From NCBI RefSeq assembly GCF_014191505.1, contig NZ_JACHWS010000006.1:1-64000 (forward strand): a stretch of DNA of 64,000 nucleotides, in the 5' to 3' direction. This document shows positions 1 to 9,248 of this stretch, piece after piece. How positions within the stretch are numbered: the first letter of the stretch is position 1; each line of letters starts with the position of its first letter. Under the pieces are notes generated by a model. The model saw only the letters and a list, made by a program, of their open reading frames with translations, had not been told where the DNA came from and did no database searches. Source of the stretch: Hoyosella altamirensis (GTDB taxonomy: Bacteria > Actinomycetota > Actinomycetes > Mycobacteriales > Mycobacteriaceae). Made by a program: the position numbers and the translations under genes.

Positions 1-2090
1 TGCTTGTTGCTCAGGATGACCTTCGACCCGACAAATGGGCGAACGTATCGCGCCGCGACCGGATCCGCCATGAATTTCTCGTACTCACCGACAGTGTTGA
101 TGAGCAGATTGCCATTGTCACAGGGCATCGTCCCGTAGTTCACTTCAGCGACCTGCGGCGAAAGTGGCCTGGTTCGCGGAGTGACAAGCACGTTCGGACG
201 GTCGAGCAAATATGCGTTGATCTGGTCTAAGACGGGAACTTCTTTGGCCGGTGAGCTGATCGTCTCGTAGTCCCAGAGTCGCGGTTGTGTAATGGCATCG
301 CGGGTGAACCCAATGATGACGCAATGAACGCCTGCCGGACCCGTGGCTTCTGATGTCCATTTGAAGGTGCGGTGGGCGAACTTGATGCGCCAGCCTGCCG
401 CGAAGATCGCGCCGAACAGCGGCTGGACGCCCTGCCCTTGCGCGATCGAGTTCGTAGTGACAAACGCGAACTCGCCATCACGGTCAGCAAGAAGTTCGAG
501 CGACTTGGCATGCCAGGCGGTGACGTAGTCGAGCGCGCCACTGGGGTTCGCGCCCCAGGCCCGCGAGAGGTCACGTTTGATGTGGTCCTTGCGCTCCCTG
601 TGCCCGACGAACGGCGGATTTCCAAGCACGATGGTTCTGCCGTCGGTGCGGGGGACCAGCTTGGTCCAGTCCACCTCGACGGCATTCGCGTGCCGAATCG
701 TCGGTGCGATTTCGATAGGGAGCCGGTCCGGAGCCACACCGAACTCGAGTGTCATTCGCTGGTTCGCGAGATGATCGACGAGCAGCATCGCCGTCTCAGC
801 AATTCGCGCCGGCCATTCCTCGATCTCGATGCCGTAGAAGTTGTCGAGAGTCACCCTGATCAGGTCGGTGACGTCGAGGGTCATCTGGGTCCGGTCGACC
901 TTCAACTTCTTTGTCTCTGTGTCGTCAATGTCGAGGTCGCGACGCCGTATGAGCAGCTCGAGTTCCAGAGCACGCAACTCACGGTAGGCGACGATGAGGA
1001 AGTTTCCGCAGCCGCACGCGGGGTCCAGGAACCGCAGCTTGCCAAGTTCGTTGTGTAGCTTCGTGAGCTGAGCCTTGTTATCCCACGCTCGATCGAGGCG
1101 GTCACGGTACTCGTCGAGGAACAGCGGCCTGATGGTTTTTAGGATGTTCTCCTCGGTGGTGTAGTGCTCACCGCCGCCGCGGCGCGCTTCCTTGCTCTTG
1201 ACCGTCTGGAACATCGACCCGAACACTGCGGGGCTAATGACCGACCAATCGAACTCGCATGCCTCGAGCAATGCGGTGCGGAAGTTTGTGGTCAAGGCGG
1301 GCAGGGGGAGCTGGTCGTGAAACAGACCGCCATTGACGTAGCGGAAGATCGTGTACGGACTGCCTGCTGGCAGGTTACGCCTTCGCTCATCGGTGTCGAG
1401 AGCGACGAATAGCTCGATGAGGTCGGCATGCAGCGTTGCGTCCGCAGTGTTCTCGCGAAGGAAAGTCTCGAACAGGTTTTCCGGTTCCCACATTCCTGCG
1501 TCGTCTCCGAACAGCAGGAACAGCAGTCGTGCAAGGAGCAGGGTGGCGTCATGGTCTACAACGCCTGCCACTTCAAGCTCGGAGTAGAGGGTGCCCATAA
1601 GTCGAGCTGCTGCGACTGATGCGGTTTCAGCTTCCTGATCGAACGCGTCCCGCATCTTTTCCAGCAGCGCAACCAACGACACGTTCTCGTCGAAGTCCAG
1701 CTCAATCGCTTTGAGGCGTTGCGTTAGGTGCGTGTTGCGATCTCCGACAACGTGTTCGTGGGCAAGCAGTTTCGCGTTCGTCCCGCCGAGCTGGGCGCGC
1801 CGCGGCCAGCGCCAATCTTGACGAGTGGGGCTGGTGAAGATGAGGAGCCGTTCCTGATTCGACTGGCCCACCAGTACATCGAGGGCGCGCTGGATCTTTC
1901 GTGGCGGCAGGTCAGCACAGTGCCATATCCGCATGCCTTTGTAACCGGCGACCTGGCTGAACGTGTACTTGTGCCCGTCAACGTCGAAGCTGGTGTCGGG
2001 TTGGTTCGGGTTTTCCCAACCCAGCTCGTCGATGAACAGGGTGCGAAAGTCGCGGGCGTCGACAAGGTCCAGGAGCCGGTTGTCGGTCAT
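1..2090 (-). CDS. N6-adenine DNA methyltransferase, C-terminus beyond window
   Basis: The frame is open from an ATG at 2090 to the window edge, about 696 codons without a stop, so the 3' end is missing. It carries the SAM-binding motif I LDPACGCGNF (about 995-1042) and the catalytic motif NPPF (607-624), which mark a gamma-class adenine methyltransferase of the Eco57I/type IIG kind. A long helical region precedes motif I. The start overlaps the stop of the upstream helicase gene by 4 nt (ATGA), so the two are almost certainly co-translated. Known role of the family: methylating host DNA for self-recognition in restriction or DISARM-like defence. Whether this protein also carries a nuclease or target-recognition domain cannot be seen, because those parts usually lie in the missing C-terminus. 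Confidence 0.9.
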   Translation of the reverse strand, partial: MTDNRLLDLVDARDFRTLFIDELGWENPNQPDTSFDVDGHKYTFSQVAGYKGMRIWHCADLPPRKIQRALDVLVGQSNQERLLIFTSPTRQDWRWPRRAQLGGTNAKLLAHEHVVGDRNTHLTQRLKAIELDFDENVSLVALLEKMRDAFDQEAETASVAAARLMGTLYSELEVAGVVDHDATLLLARLLFLLFGDDAGMWEPENLFETFLRENTADATLHADLIELFVALDTDERRRNLPAGSPYTIFRYVNGGLFHDQLPLPALTTNFRTALLEACEFDWSVISPAVFGSMFQTVKSKEARRGGGEHYTTEENILKTIRPLFLDEYRDRLDRAWDNKAQLTKLHNELGKLRFLDPACGCGNFLIVAYRELRALELELLIRRRDLDIDDTETKKLKVDRTQMTLDVTDLIRVTLDNFYGIEIEEWPARIAETAMLLVDHLANQRMTLEFGVAPDRLPIEIAPTIRHANAVEVDWTKLVPRTDGRTIVLGNPPFVGHRERKDHIKRDLSRAWGANPSGALDYVTAWHAKSLELLADRDGEFAFVTTNSIAQGQGVQPLFGAIFAAGWRIKFAHRTFKWTSEATGPAGVHCVIIGFTRDAITQPRLWDYETISSPAKEVPVLDQINAYLLDRPNVLVTPRTRPLSPQVAEVNYGTMPCDNGNLLINTVGEYEKFMADPVAARYVRPFVGSKVILSNK

Positions 2091-5000
2091 GCGCGTACTC
2101 CCATGCTGGACACGATGCGGATGGGGTCTTTCCCGGTACGAGTGGTGAGGACGAGCTGGCCGTCTCGATGCAGCGCCGCCAGGAACGTGGACAGGTCATC
2201 GTCGGTTGCGCCGTTGCGGATGCTGCGGCGCAACCGGTTCTCGGCATCTTTCGTAAGTGGATGCTGGTAGAGCTCATCTAGGGCTGCCTGTGTTTCGGCG
2301 TCGTGGTTGTGCAGCGTCGCGCCTAAGCGGTTCCACAAACTTCGTCTCACACCACGCAGTCGGCCCGCGGCCAAATTCGGAGTTGCCAGCGATCCGCGGA
2401 CCAGGGCTTCCAGTAGCTGGTCGTGGTTGTCTGATTGTTCGAGCCCAAGTTCGTGCGGATCGGCCTCGAAGGCTTTGAGAACCTCATGCCCGGTCAACAG
2501 GCGTTGGCCGGCGTCGGTTGCTTGCCCGAATCCGTCAATGCCGGATTCTGTCCGCACGTAACAGATCACCGCATCGGTTTCGCCGATACGACGCTTTCGA
2601 GTGGCGGTAATCATGTCCGGCAGCGCTGCGATCTTTGCTGCCAGTTCGGGGTCGTCAGTTTGTGCGGTGAGCCAGCGTTGGTAGGCCAAGCTGGAGGCGT
2701 CAACATCGTCGGTGTCTTCGGTGTCGTCGAGCTTTCCGTTGTATAGGTCGGTGATTGCGATTTCGTCCTCGCGGTCAAAGAACCTTTCGTCCGACCCGAA
2801 TGCGACAGCGCTGGCAGTCAACCGTTGCGAAATGCGTTGCCGCAGGTTGATGACGTTGTCGACCGACTCGTGAAAGAAGCTGTAGAGCAGCACCGTGTCG
2901 GACTGTTGTCCGACTCGGTCGATGCGGCCGGCCCGCTGAATAAGGCGGATGATTGCCCAGGGCAGGTCGTAGTTCACCACGATGTGAGCGTCCTGCAGGT
3001 TCTGGCCCTCGCTGAGAACGTCGGTTGCCACAAGGACACGTAACTCGTCTTCGGCGGTAACAGTCTGTGGGTGTCCAGGCAGGGTGTTTGAACGCGGGGA
3101 AAACCGTTGCGCGAGCACGGTGGGATCGTCACTGTCTCCGGTCGCGACGCCCACCTGCTCGATTCCGGCAGCTTTGAGTGCGGCCGCGATATATACCGCT
3201 GTGTCCTTGTATTCGGTGAAGATCAGCACTTTGTCGGCGGGGTGTTTGACCGTTAGTAGCTCCACGAGTTTCGCGAGTTTCGAGTCACGTTTGGCGTCCC
3301 ATTCGCCGTAGGCGGTGAGCAGCGCGCGGATCGCTTTAGTGTCCGCGGCCAGATGCTCGCGCAGTTGTGCGGTGAAAATTGCGGGGTTGACCCAATTCAG
3401 GCCGGCTGGGTTGGCAGCCAGCAACGCTTCGTACCGTTTTGAAGACTCGGTGCTGGTGTCCTCGTCGGTCGCGTCGGCGTTGGGATCTTCGTCCTCGCCG
3501 AAGGCGTTCTCCGTTATCGTGCCCGTCGGTAAGGCGAGACCATTGTCGATGGCGTACATGAACAATTCATTGCGGGCGACGTGACGCTTCAGCGACACGG
3601 TGAACGAGTGTCCGCAGGAAGACAGGCGCTTGTAGAACGTGGTGCGGACGAAGCCTGCTACGTTCCCGCGACCACGCGCGAGGTTATCGACGAATTCACG
3701 CTCTGCGTCCGTGAGCGCTACGGTCGGCGAAATATATGCACCCAGTTCGTATCTCGGCAGTATTAGCGCATAGATGGTGTCGAGCGTTTGATTGCTCGCC
3801 ATGACCGTTGCGGGATCGTCTTTCCCGAACGAATGGTCGACCGGTTTCGGCAGCCGCGTCGGAAAGCGGAACTTGGTCCCATCGGCGAACTGCAAATAGG
3901 GGCCGACCTCATCGGTCAGCGAATAGTTGTTCTTGATGAACGTCCGCGTCCTGCGCACCAGGTGCTCGCTCATCAAACGTTTCCAGTCGTCCGGATGTTC
4001 AGACTTGCGGAACGCTGCCATCGTGGTCGTCTTACCATCGACCTTGTCTGGCAATCGGGGGTCCAACTCGATCGCTTTGACCGGGGCGATCCCCAGATCG
4101 TCGTCATCGTCGATGTACAAACCGAGCTGGTTCGCTACGTCTTGAAAGCGAATGTTGTACGGCGTCGCGGTCAACAACAACGCCTTGGAAGCGTTGGCGT
4201 CGATATAGTCCCGAATCGCCTTGTAATCACGACGGGTGTCGTTGCGCAGGGTGTGGGATTCATCAACGATCACGAAGGCGTAGCGGCGCAACTCGGGCAG
4301 GATCGCGTGCGCCATCGAGTACGGAACAACCCGACCGTGTAGCTCATAGGCCTCAAAATGGTCTTCCCACATCGACTGAAGGTTCTTAGGGCACACCACC
4401 AGCGGCATGTAACCGTGCTCATCGCGCAGCATCAATGCCACAGCGATCGCGGTCAACGTTTTACCCAAACCGACAACATCGCCAAGCATCGTGCCTTTGC
4501 GGGTCATGATCCTGCGCGCCAACGTCCGCACAGCCGTCGCCTGATACTCGAGCAACTGACCTGAAATCGTTGACGGCACCGAATATTCCGCCAGACCTTC
4601 ACGAACGTCGCGGGACAGGTCGTAACAGACCTTAAGGAAAACTTCGTAGGGCCGGCGGGGGGTTGTGGTGGCCCACGACTCGTCAATCAAGTCGAGAATG
4701 TCTTTGGTGATCACCCGGCTGAACTTGTCGTTCCAGCGGTCCTCAAACCAGCCCGCCAACGATGTTGCCGCCTGACCATCGACAACATCGACGTTGAGCT
4801 CGTAGTTGTGCATCAGTCCGGGTGCGGTGAGGTTCGACGATCCCACGATCCCAAACACAGGGGTGATGGGGTCTTGGCGGTGGCAGATGTATGTCTTGCC
4901 GTGCAGCGGTCGGCGAGTAAAGACCTTCAACTCGACCACACCCTGGTCAAGCAAGTTCCGCAGTGACTGCAACGCGGCCCGGTCGGCATTAGTCGGTAGG

Positions 5001-5335
5001 CCACGCATCAGCTGGGCCCGTAAATGTTCGACTAATTGAGCTTTGCGTTCACGCATGACGGTGCTGTCGGCGTCATGTTCTGTGACGCCGTCCACTGCTG
5101 CCTGTAACTGGTCGAGTGCTTCTTGCTGTGCGTCTCCCATCACCATGCCGACAAGAACACGAACAACCGGATTGGGTGCGCCGGCTGCAACCTTGTCGTT
5201 GACCAGCGCATCGAACGCGGACCAGCCGCGGAGATTGAAATAGCCGACAGCGACATCCATGCGGTCCGAAATCTGGAACGACTGCTGAAGGTGCTGGCCT
5301 AGTTGGACTTTGATGTTGTCGTAGATCCGCGTCAA
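2087..5335 (-). CDS. PLD-nuclease/SNF2-type helicase fusion, defence-associated
   Basis: The protein has 1082 residues. The N-terminal third has an HKD (phospholipase D) signature: HGKTYI followed by GSSNLTAPG, around residues 145-175. The middle and C-terminal parts form a superfamily 2 helicase: Walker A GDVVGLGKT, DESH box in VIVDESHTL, motif III LLLTATPYN and motif VI QRAGRIDRVGQ. The fusion suggests an ATP-driven translocase that cuts DNA. With the overlapping methyltransferase gene it makes a two-gene restriction-like operon. It resembles parts of DISARM (helicase, PLD, methylase), but drmA/drmB-like genes are not in view. It may also be a type III- or ISP-like restriction system. An ATG start is used; a 13-bp palindrome lies about 33 bp upstream. 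Confidence 0.9.
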   Translation of the reverse strand: MTRIYDNIKVQLGQHLQQSFQISDRMDVAVGYFNLRGWSAFDALVNDKVAAGAPNPVVRVLVGMVMGDAQQEALDQLQAAVDGVTEHDADSTVMRERKAQLVEHLRAQLMRGLPTNADRAALQSLRNLLDQGVVELKVFTRRPLHGKTYICHRQDPITPVFGIVGSSNLTAPGLMHNYELNVDVVDGQAATSLAGWFEDRWNDKFSRVITKDILDLIDESWATTTPRRPYEVFLKVCYDLSRDVREGLAEYSVPSTISGQLLEYQATAVRTLARRIMTRKGTMLGDVVGLGKTLTAIAVALMLRDEHGYMPLVVCPKNLQSMWEDHFEAYELHGRVVPYSMAHAILPELRRYAFVIVDESHTLRNDTRRDYKAIRDYIDANASKALLLTATPYNIRFQDVANQLGLYIDDDDDLGIAPVKAIELDPRLPDKVDGKTTTMAAFRKSEHPDDWKRLMSEHLVRRTRTFIKNNYSLTDEVGPYLQFADGTKFRFPTRLPKPVDHSFGKDDPATVMASNQTLDTIYALILPRYELGAYISPTVALTDAEREFVDNLARGRGNVAGFVRTTFYKRLSSCGHSFTVSLKRHVARNELFMYAIDNGLALPTGTITENAFGEDEDPNADATDEDTSTESSKRYEALLAANPAGLNWVNPAIFTAQLREHLAADTKAIRALLTAYGEWDAKRDSKLAKLVELLTVKHPADKVLIFTEYKDTAVYIAAALKAAGIEQVGVATGDSDDPTVLAQRFSPRSNTLPGHPQTVTAEDELRVLVATDVLSEGQNLQDAHIVVNYDLPWAIIRLIQRAGRIDRVGQQSDTVLLYSFFHESVDNVINLRQRISQRLTASAVAFGSDERFFDREDEIAITDLYNGKLDDTEDTDDVDASSLAYQRWLTAQTDDPELAAKIAALPDMITATRKRRIGETDAVICYVRTESGIDGFGQATDAGQRLLTGHEVLKAFEADPHELGLEQSDNHDQLLEALVRGSLATPNLAAGRLRGVRRSLWNRLGATLHNHDAETQAALDELYQHPLTKDAENRLRRSIRNGATDDDLSTFLAALHRDGQLVLTTRTGKDPIRIVSSMGVRA

Positions 5336-5367
5336 CGCTGGTCCGATCCCCCGTATCGCTGCTTGTT

Positions 5368-5380
5368 TAGGGTAACCCTA
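5368..5380. promoter_or_regulatory. Palindrome upstream of the helicase gene, possible operator
   Basis: TAGGGT-A-ACCCTA is a perfect 13-bp palindrome between the helicase start (5335) and the left end of the IS3 element (5410). Its position fits an operator or promoter element for the defence operon. No cognate regulator is identifiable. Confidence 0.4.
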
Positions 5381-5492
5381 GTGCGGGTGACTATGACAGC
5401 TTGATTCAGTGGCGTGTTCCCTGCAAATCGGTCCGGGTGGTTCTGGAGTCCTGAGACCCCTGCTGGTTGGGCTGAGAGGATAATCAGGGCTG

Positions 5493-5775
5493 ATGTCTGG
5501 ACGGAGGAAGCACTCGGCTGAAGAGATCGTTCGGCAAGCTGCGCAAGGCGGACGAGCTGGCCGCTGCGGGCAAGACTGGGGAGGAGATTGCTGCGGCGCT
5601 CGAAGTGTCGCCGGCGACGCTATACAACTGGCGCCGCGCCTACGGCGGCATGGATACCGACGCGGCGAAAGAGCTCAAGGAGTTGCGTGAGCAGAACGCG
5701 CGGTTAAAGCGGCTGCTGGCCGATGCGGAGCTGGAGAAGGACGCGCTGCGGGAAATCAGCCGGGGAAAATTCTGA
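5493..5775 (+). pseudogene. IS3 orfA (helix-turn-helix), frameshifted
   Basis: The ATG at 5493 opens the typical N-terminus (SGRRKHSAEEIV). One extra base near 5530 then shifts the frame. The remainder, in the next frame, encodes the usual HTH (PATLYNWRRAYGG) and leucine-zipper-like tail ending LREISRGKF at 5775. A single-base insertion is the simplest explanation. The protein would be truncated after about 13 normal residues. Confidence 0.8.
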
Positions 5776-5804
5776 GCCCAGCTGCGAAACGCCGCGCGAT
5801 CGAC

Positions 5805-6635
5805 ATGCTCAAACAGGTTAAGGACATGTCAGAAAGATTCGCGTGCAAGGTGGTTCGGCTACCTCGATCTACGTACCGGCGACTGCCGCTGGCGCAGACA
5901 CCAGGCGACCCGGACGCTGCGCTGCGCAGCCAGTTGCGGGAGTATTCGACCAAGAATCCCTGCCACGGGTTCCGCCGCGCCTGGGCGCATCTGCGCTATG
6001 ACCAGCAACAGCTCGTGAACAAGAAGAAGATCCACCGGCTGTGGTGCGAGGAAGGCCTGCCGCGGCGAGTCAGGGTCCGCCGCAAAAAGACAGGCCGGTC
6101 GACATACCCGCAGGTTGCCGCGGATGCCGCGAACGTCGTGTGGGCAGCCGGAGTTGAGGGGGAGCTTTCCAGTTCGATTTCACCATCGACGGCAAGGCGA
6201 TCAAGATCGCGTCGATGGTCGACGAGCACACCCGCGAATCCCTGTTAAACATCGTGGACCGGTCGGTCACCAGCGAGTGCGTGGTCGACGGACTCTAGAA
6301 GGTCTTCTCCGCGCGCAGCGAAACCGCTTGTCCTGCGGCTGGACAACGGACCAGAGATGATCTCGCGTGCGCTGCAGACGTTCTGTGCGAACCAGGTCGG
6401 CATCGACTACATCCCGCCCGGCACGCCGTGGAACAACGGCTACATCGAATCGTTCCACTCAAGGCAGCGGCGCGAGTGCCTGGAACGAAACCACTGGACC
6501 AGCGTCCTAGAGGCCAGGGTCGTCATCGGCGACTACAAGCACGAACACAACACACGACACCGGCACTCAGCACTCGGCCACCGCACCCCGGCCGAGTACG
6601 CTGCCCACTGTCGATGCATGCCTCAACTAACTTGA
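5805..6635 (+). pseudogene. IS3 orfB (DDE transposase), multiply frameshifted
   Basis: The N-terminal part (5805 to about 6140) is intact, with RHxxxR-like IS3 features. The frame is lost around 6145-6170, just where the first catalytic Asp should appear. A TAG occurs in the next frame near 6297. The C-terminal part (from about 6340) reads normally, with LDNGPEMISRA and the DDE glutamate in YIESFHSRQ. The element cannot encode an active transposase. The C-terminus stops in non-family sequence, which agrees with a truncated right end. Confidence 0.85.
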
Positions 6636-6745
6636 GAATGCCTCAACAAGGGTGAGACAGGACAACAAGTAGGGGCATCGAGTTCGCAAGTTCTGCGACT
6701 CGATATCTATTAGCTGACATAATATAAGTTATCGGCCAATACTAG

Positions 6746-7672
6746 GTGAACCTGCTTGAACCTCGGATCTACGATGGACTCGACGATCTGGACCGCGAGA
6801 AGTACGACGAGCGGCGAATCGCCTACCACTCTGAGCTCGTGATCATCGAAACCTCCACCGTGCGCGAGATTATTCATCAGGGTCGGCTGCTGATGCTGCT
6901 CAACCAGCGCGACATCAGTGCGCGACGATCGCTGATCGTGGACGGTCCCTGGGCCAGCGGCAAGTCCACCACGATCAAGCTGCTCGGCCGTATCCACGAA
7001 CAACGTGTACGGCGCCGCCACCCCAGCCAAGACCGGATCCCCGTCGTCTACATCACCACCCCACCGAAGGGATCGCCGCGCAAGCTCGCAACCGAATTCG
7101 CGCACTTCCTCGGGCTGCCGTATCGGCCGCGATCGAACACGACCGATATCGCCGACGCGGTCTGCCACGTGCTGACCCAGGCACGCACCGACCTGGTGAT
7201 CGTCGACGAGATCCACAACCTGAACCTCGCAACGTCGGCCGGTGAAGACATGTCCGACCACCTCAAATACTTCACCGAGCACATGCCCGCAACATTCGTC
7301 TACGCCGGAATTAACGTTGAACGCTCCGGCCTATTCACAGGCGTTCGGGGCAAGCAAATCTCGGCACGGTCGGTTCTCGTGCGCACAGGTCCGTTCCCTT
7401 ACGGCGATGAGTGGCGCGCTCTCGTAGCATCGCTGGAACAAGCCCTGCGCCTCTTCGGACATCGCCACGGCACGCTGACCCGCAATGCGAAGTATCTGCA
7501 CCAACGCACCGGAGGCAGTATCTCCAGCCTCTCGCAGCTGATCAGGACTGCCGCCATCTCGGCGATTCTGACAGGTGATGAGGCCGTCACGCGTGATCTG
7601 CTCGACGCAACCGCCCTTGACCACGCCGCTGAGTCAGTCACTCCGCGCCCAGGGGCAGCGAACGCGGGATGA
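6746..7672 (+). CDS. tniB: TniB-like AAA+ ATPase of a Tn7/Tn5053-type transposon
   Basis: A 308-residue ATPase with Walker A GPWASGKST (about residues 68-76) and Walker B DLVIVDEIHNL (about 151-161), as in TniB/TnsC target-selection ATPases. The reading frame begins at a GTG directly after an in-frame TAG, so nothing extends upstream. The original start may have been lost when the adjacent IS was inserted or deleted. The stop overlaps the tniQ start by 4 nt. In active elements TniB forms filaments that recruit the TniA transposase to target DNA. No tniA is present here, so the module is probably an immobile remnant or has been recruited for another job. Confidence 0.85.
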   Translation: MNLLEPRIYDGLDDLDREKYDERRIAYHSELVIIETSTVREIIHQGRLLMLLNQRDISARRSLIVDGPWASGKSTTIKLLGRIHEQRVRRRHPSQDRIPVVYITTPPKGSPRKLATEFAHFLGLPYRPRSNTTDIADAVCHVLTQARTDLVIVDEIHNLNLATSAGEDMSDHLKYFTEHMPATFVYAGINVERSGLFTGVRGKQISARSVLVRTGPFPYGDEWRALVASLEQALRLFGHRHGTLTRNAKYLHQRTGGSISSLSQLIRTAAISAILTGDEAVTRDLLDATALDHAAESVTPRPGAANAG

Positions 7673-8661
7673 TCCTGTCAGCCGACCTGCAGGCGCCGCT
7701 TCGGCGCCTGCCGAGAACTGTCGTACCGGCTGCTGATGAATCCCTCGACTCCTACCTGCGGCGGCTCGCGCACGCCAACCGGCTCAATCCCGACGAACTC
7801 CGGCGGTGGCTCACCGGCAACCGAAAGTCGGACCCGGTGGCAGTCGCGTCACTCGCAGCGGTGAGCGGCCGGCCAGCTGCTTCGCTGCGATGGGCAATGC
7901 TCGAACTCTGCAGCCGGGACGATCTGGCCAGCATGCGGTTGAGAACCCGGCCCGACCCCTTTGGGCCCACACGCCCCGAGTGCAGACTCTGCAGCCTCGC
8001 GCGTGGCCACGAAGTCGCACCGCATTGTCGACACCTGCACGAGCATGTCGTCTGCCTCCGACACCAGCGTTGGATCGGCAGCGCAAGGGACCAGACGATG
8101 CGGACAAAGCCCAGCCTTCGCCAGCATCCCGAAATCCTGTCCGCGAACGTCCAGCATCGGCGGCTCATCCGCCGCCACGGCCGCCACTCCGTGATCTCAG
8201 CGTTCCGGGAGGCCACCTACATTGGACGCAGCTGGCACCAACGGCAAGAACACGACGACTCTTACCGCGAGTTAATGGAACGGTTCCACGGCGCAGACTG
8301 GATGATATCCACAGTCGATCCCACAATCCCCGCTGCCACCTACCCGCAACGTGTCGCGCTCACGATGTTGCTCATGAAACACCGCTGGCCAGACAAGCCA
8401 GCCGACGAATCGCCGCAGCTGGCCGCGTTCATTGGGGAGCTGCGACGGACAGCGGCACCGAACTACGAATGGAGCCGCCGCAGCTACTACCGCAGACGCG
8501 ACCCACTCGTCGAAGTCATAGACGCACGCTACGACGACCCTGACGTTCTCGGCGAGTTCGACATCAACCCCAGGAACGACACAAACTGGCTCGAACGTCA
8601 CCTCACCTACCACTATGCGGGCAGTGCGGGTCGGTTCCGAGGATTGCCAAACATTGACTGA
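7669..8661 (+). CDS. tniQ: TniQ-family transposition protein
   Basis: A 330-residue protein starting with ATG in a 4-nt overlap with tniB. The N-terminus (ESLDSYLRRLAHANRL) is the TniQ hallmark. A zinc-finger-like set of Cys/His follows at about residues 103-140 (CRLCSL, CRHLHEH, CLRHQRW). The C-terminal half is helical and rich in Arg and Tyr. Known family role: linking the transposase to a target site or to a CRISPR effector in Tn7-like elements. No Cas genes and no other tns genes are in view. No frameshift is seen, so both remaining genes look intact. Confidence 0.85.
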   Translation: MILSADLQAPLRRLPRTVVPAADESLDSYLRRLAHANRLNPDELRRWLTGNRKSDPVAVASLAAVSGRPAASLRWAMLELCSRDDLASMRLRTRPDPFGPTRPECRLCSLARGHEVAPHCRHLHEHVVCLRHQRWIGSARDQTMRTKPSLRQHPEILSANVQHRRLIRRHGRHSVISAFREATYIGRSWHQRQEHDDSYRELMERFHGADWMISTVDPTIPAATYPQRVALTMLLMKHRWPDKPADESPQLAAFIGELRRTAAPNYEWSRRSYYRRRDPLVEVIDARYDDPDVLGEFDINPRNDTNWLERHLTYHYAGSAGRFRGLPNID

Positions 8662-8799
8662 TCAGCAGAGGCAATGCCTGATCCGCTTCCCCACGCTCAA
8701 CAGAAGCCCGATTCTCGGGTGACCGGAGGCTGGGCGCTCGTCGCCCTGCTGATCAAGAGCGGAACATGATCGTCAATGTAGATCGGGAAACGTCGATCC

Positions 8800-8896
8800 G
8801 CGACAACTAAAGTGAGCAAACTTGCCCGACGGTGCTCAGTTTAGTTGTCGCACCGCAGGTCAGATTACTGCCCTGTGTCAACTTAGTTGAGCAAGG
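8800..8896. repeat. Repeat cluster downstream of tniQ, possible transposon end
   Basis: An inverted repeat pairs GCGACAACTAAAGTGAGCA (8800-8818) with TGCTCAGTTTAGTTGTCGC (8833-8851), 18 of 19 positions matching across a 14-nt gap. A third, partial direct copy (GTCAACTTAGTTGAGCA) lies at 8877-8893. Tn7-type ends carry several transposase-binding repeats of about this size, so this may be the right end of the tniBQ element. It may instead be a strong hairpin terminator for tniQ. No matching set was found with certainty at the left side. Confidence 0.5.
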
Positions 8897-8966
8897 ACAA
8901 TTGCATGCAACCCGTGACCCGCCGCACCCAGGGATACGTCAGGCTCACATACGGCATAGTGGTTGC

Positions 8967-9092
8967 GTGGGGAACAGCGAGAAAGAGTTCATCGACGAGC
9001 AGGTGCGCCGCATGCAGCGAGTGCGGCTCGTGATCAGTGCTGTGGTATTCGTTATCACCGTCATCCTCGTCATCGGACTTGCGCTCATTTGA
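8967..9092 (+). CDS. Small single-pass membrane protein
   Basis: A GTG-started frame of 41 codons. A charged N-terminus (NSEKEFIDEQVRRMQRVR) is followed by one hydrophobic helix (VISAVVFVITVILVIGLALI) that runs to the stop. The charge pattern suggests a cytoplasmic N-terminus. No function is recognised. The same kind of arrangement, a short charged stretch and then a helix, ends the Mrr-like protein downstream. Confidence 0.55.
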   Translation: MGNSEKEFIDEQVRRMQRVRLVISAVVFVITVILVIGLALI

Positions 9093-9248
9093 CCCATTTG
9101 GGTGAGGGTTAACTATGGAAGACCGCTCGTTCCTGGCCGGGAAGCGGCACAAGTAACCCTCTGCTATTCTGGGGACCTCCAGCGACGTAAGACGTTTCGG
9201 AGTGCCGGTCTTGACCTTGCCGGGTGGCGTAGTGGAGTGGAATGATTC

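Larger units (their letters stand above)
5410..6640 (+). mobile_element. Degenerate IS3-family element (ISc)
   Basis: The left end begins TGGCGTGTTCCC and resembles the terminal repeat of ISa at 10984 (TGGTGTGCTCCCC). orfA and orfB both carry frameshifts. No matching right terminal repeat is present after orfB, so the right end is lost and the boundary near 6640 is approximate. The element sits where a tniA transposase gene would be expected next to tniB, so it may have removed that gene. Confidence 0.75.
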
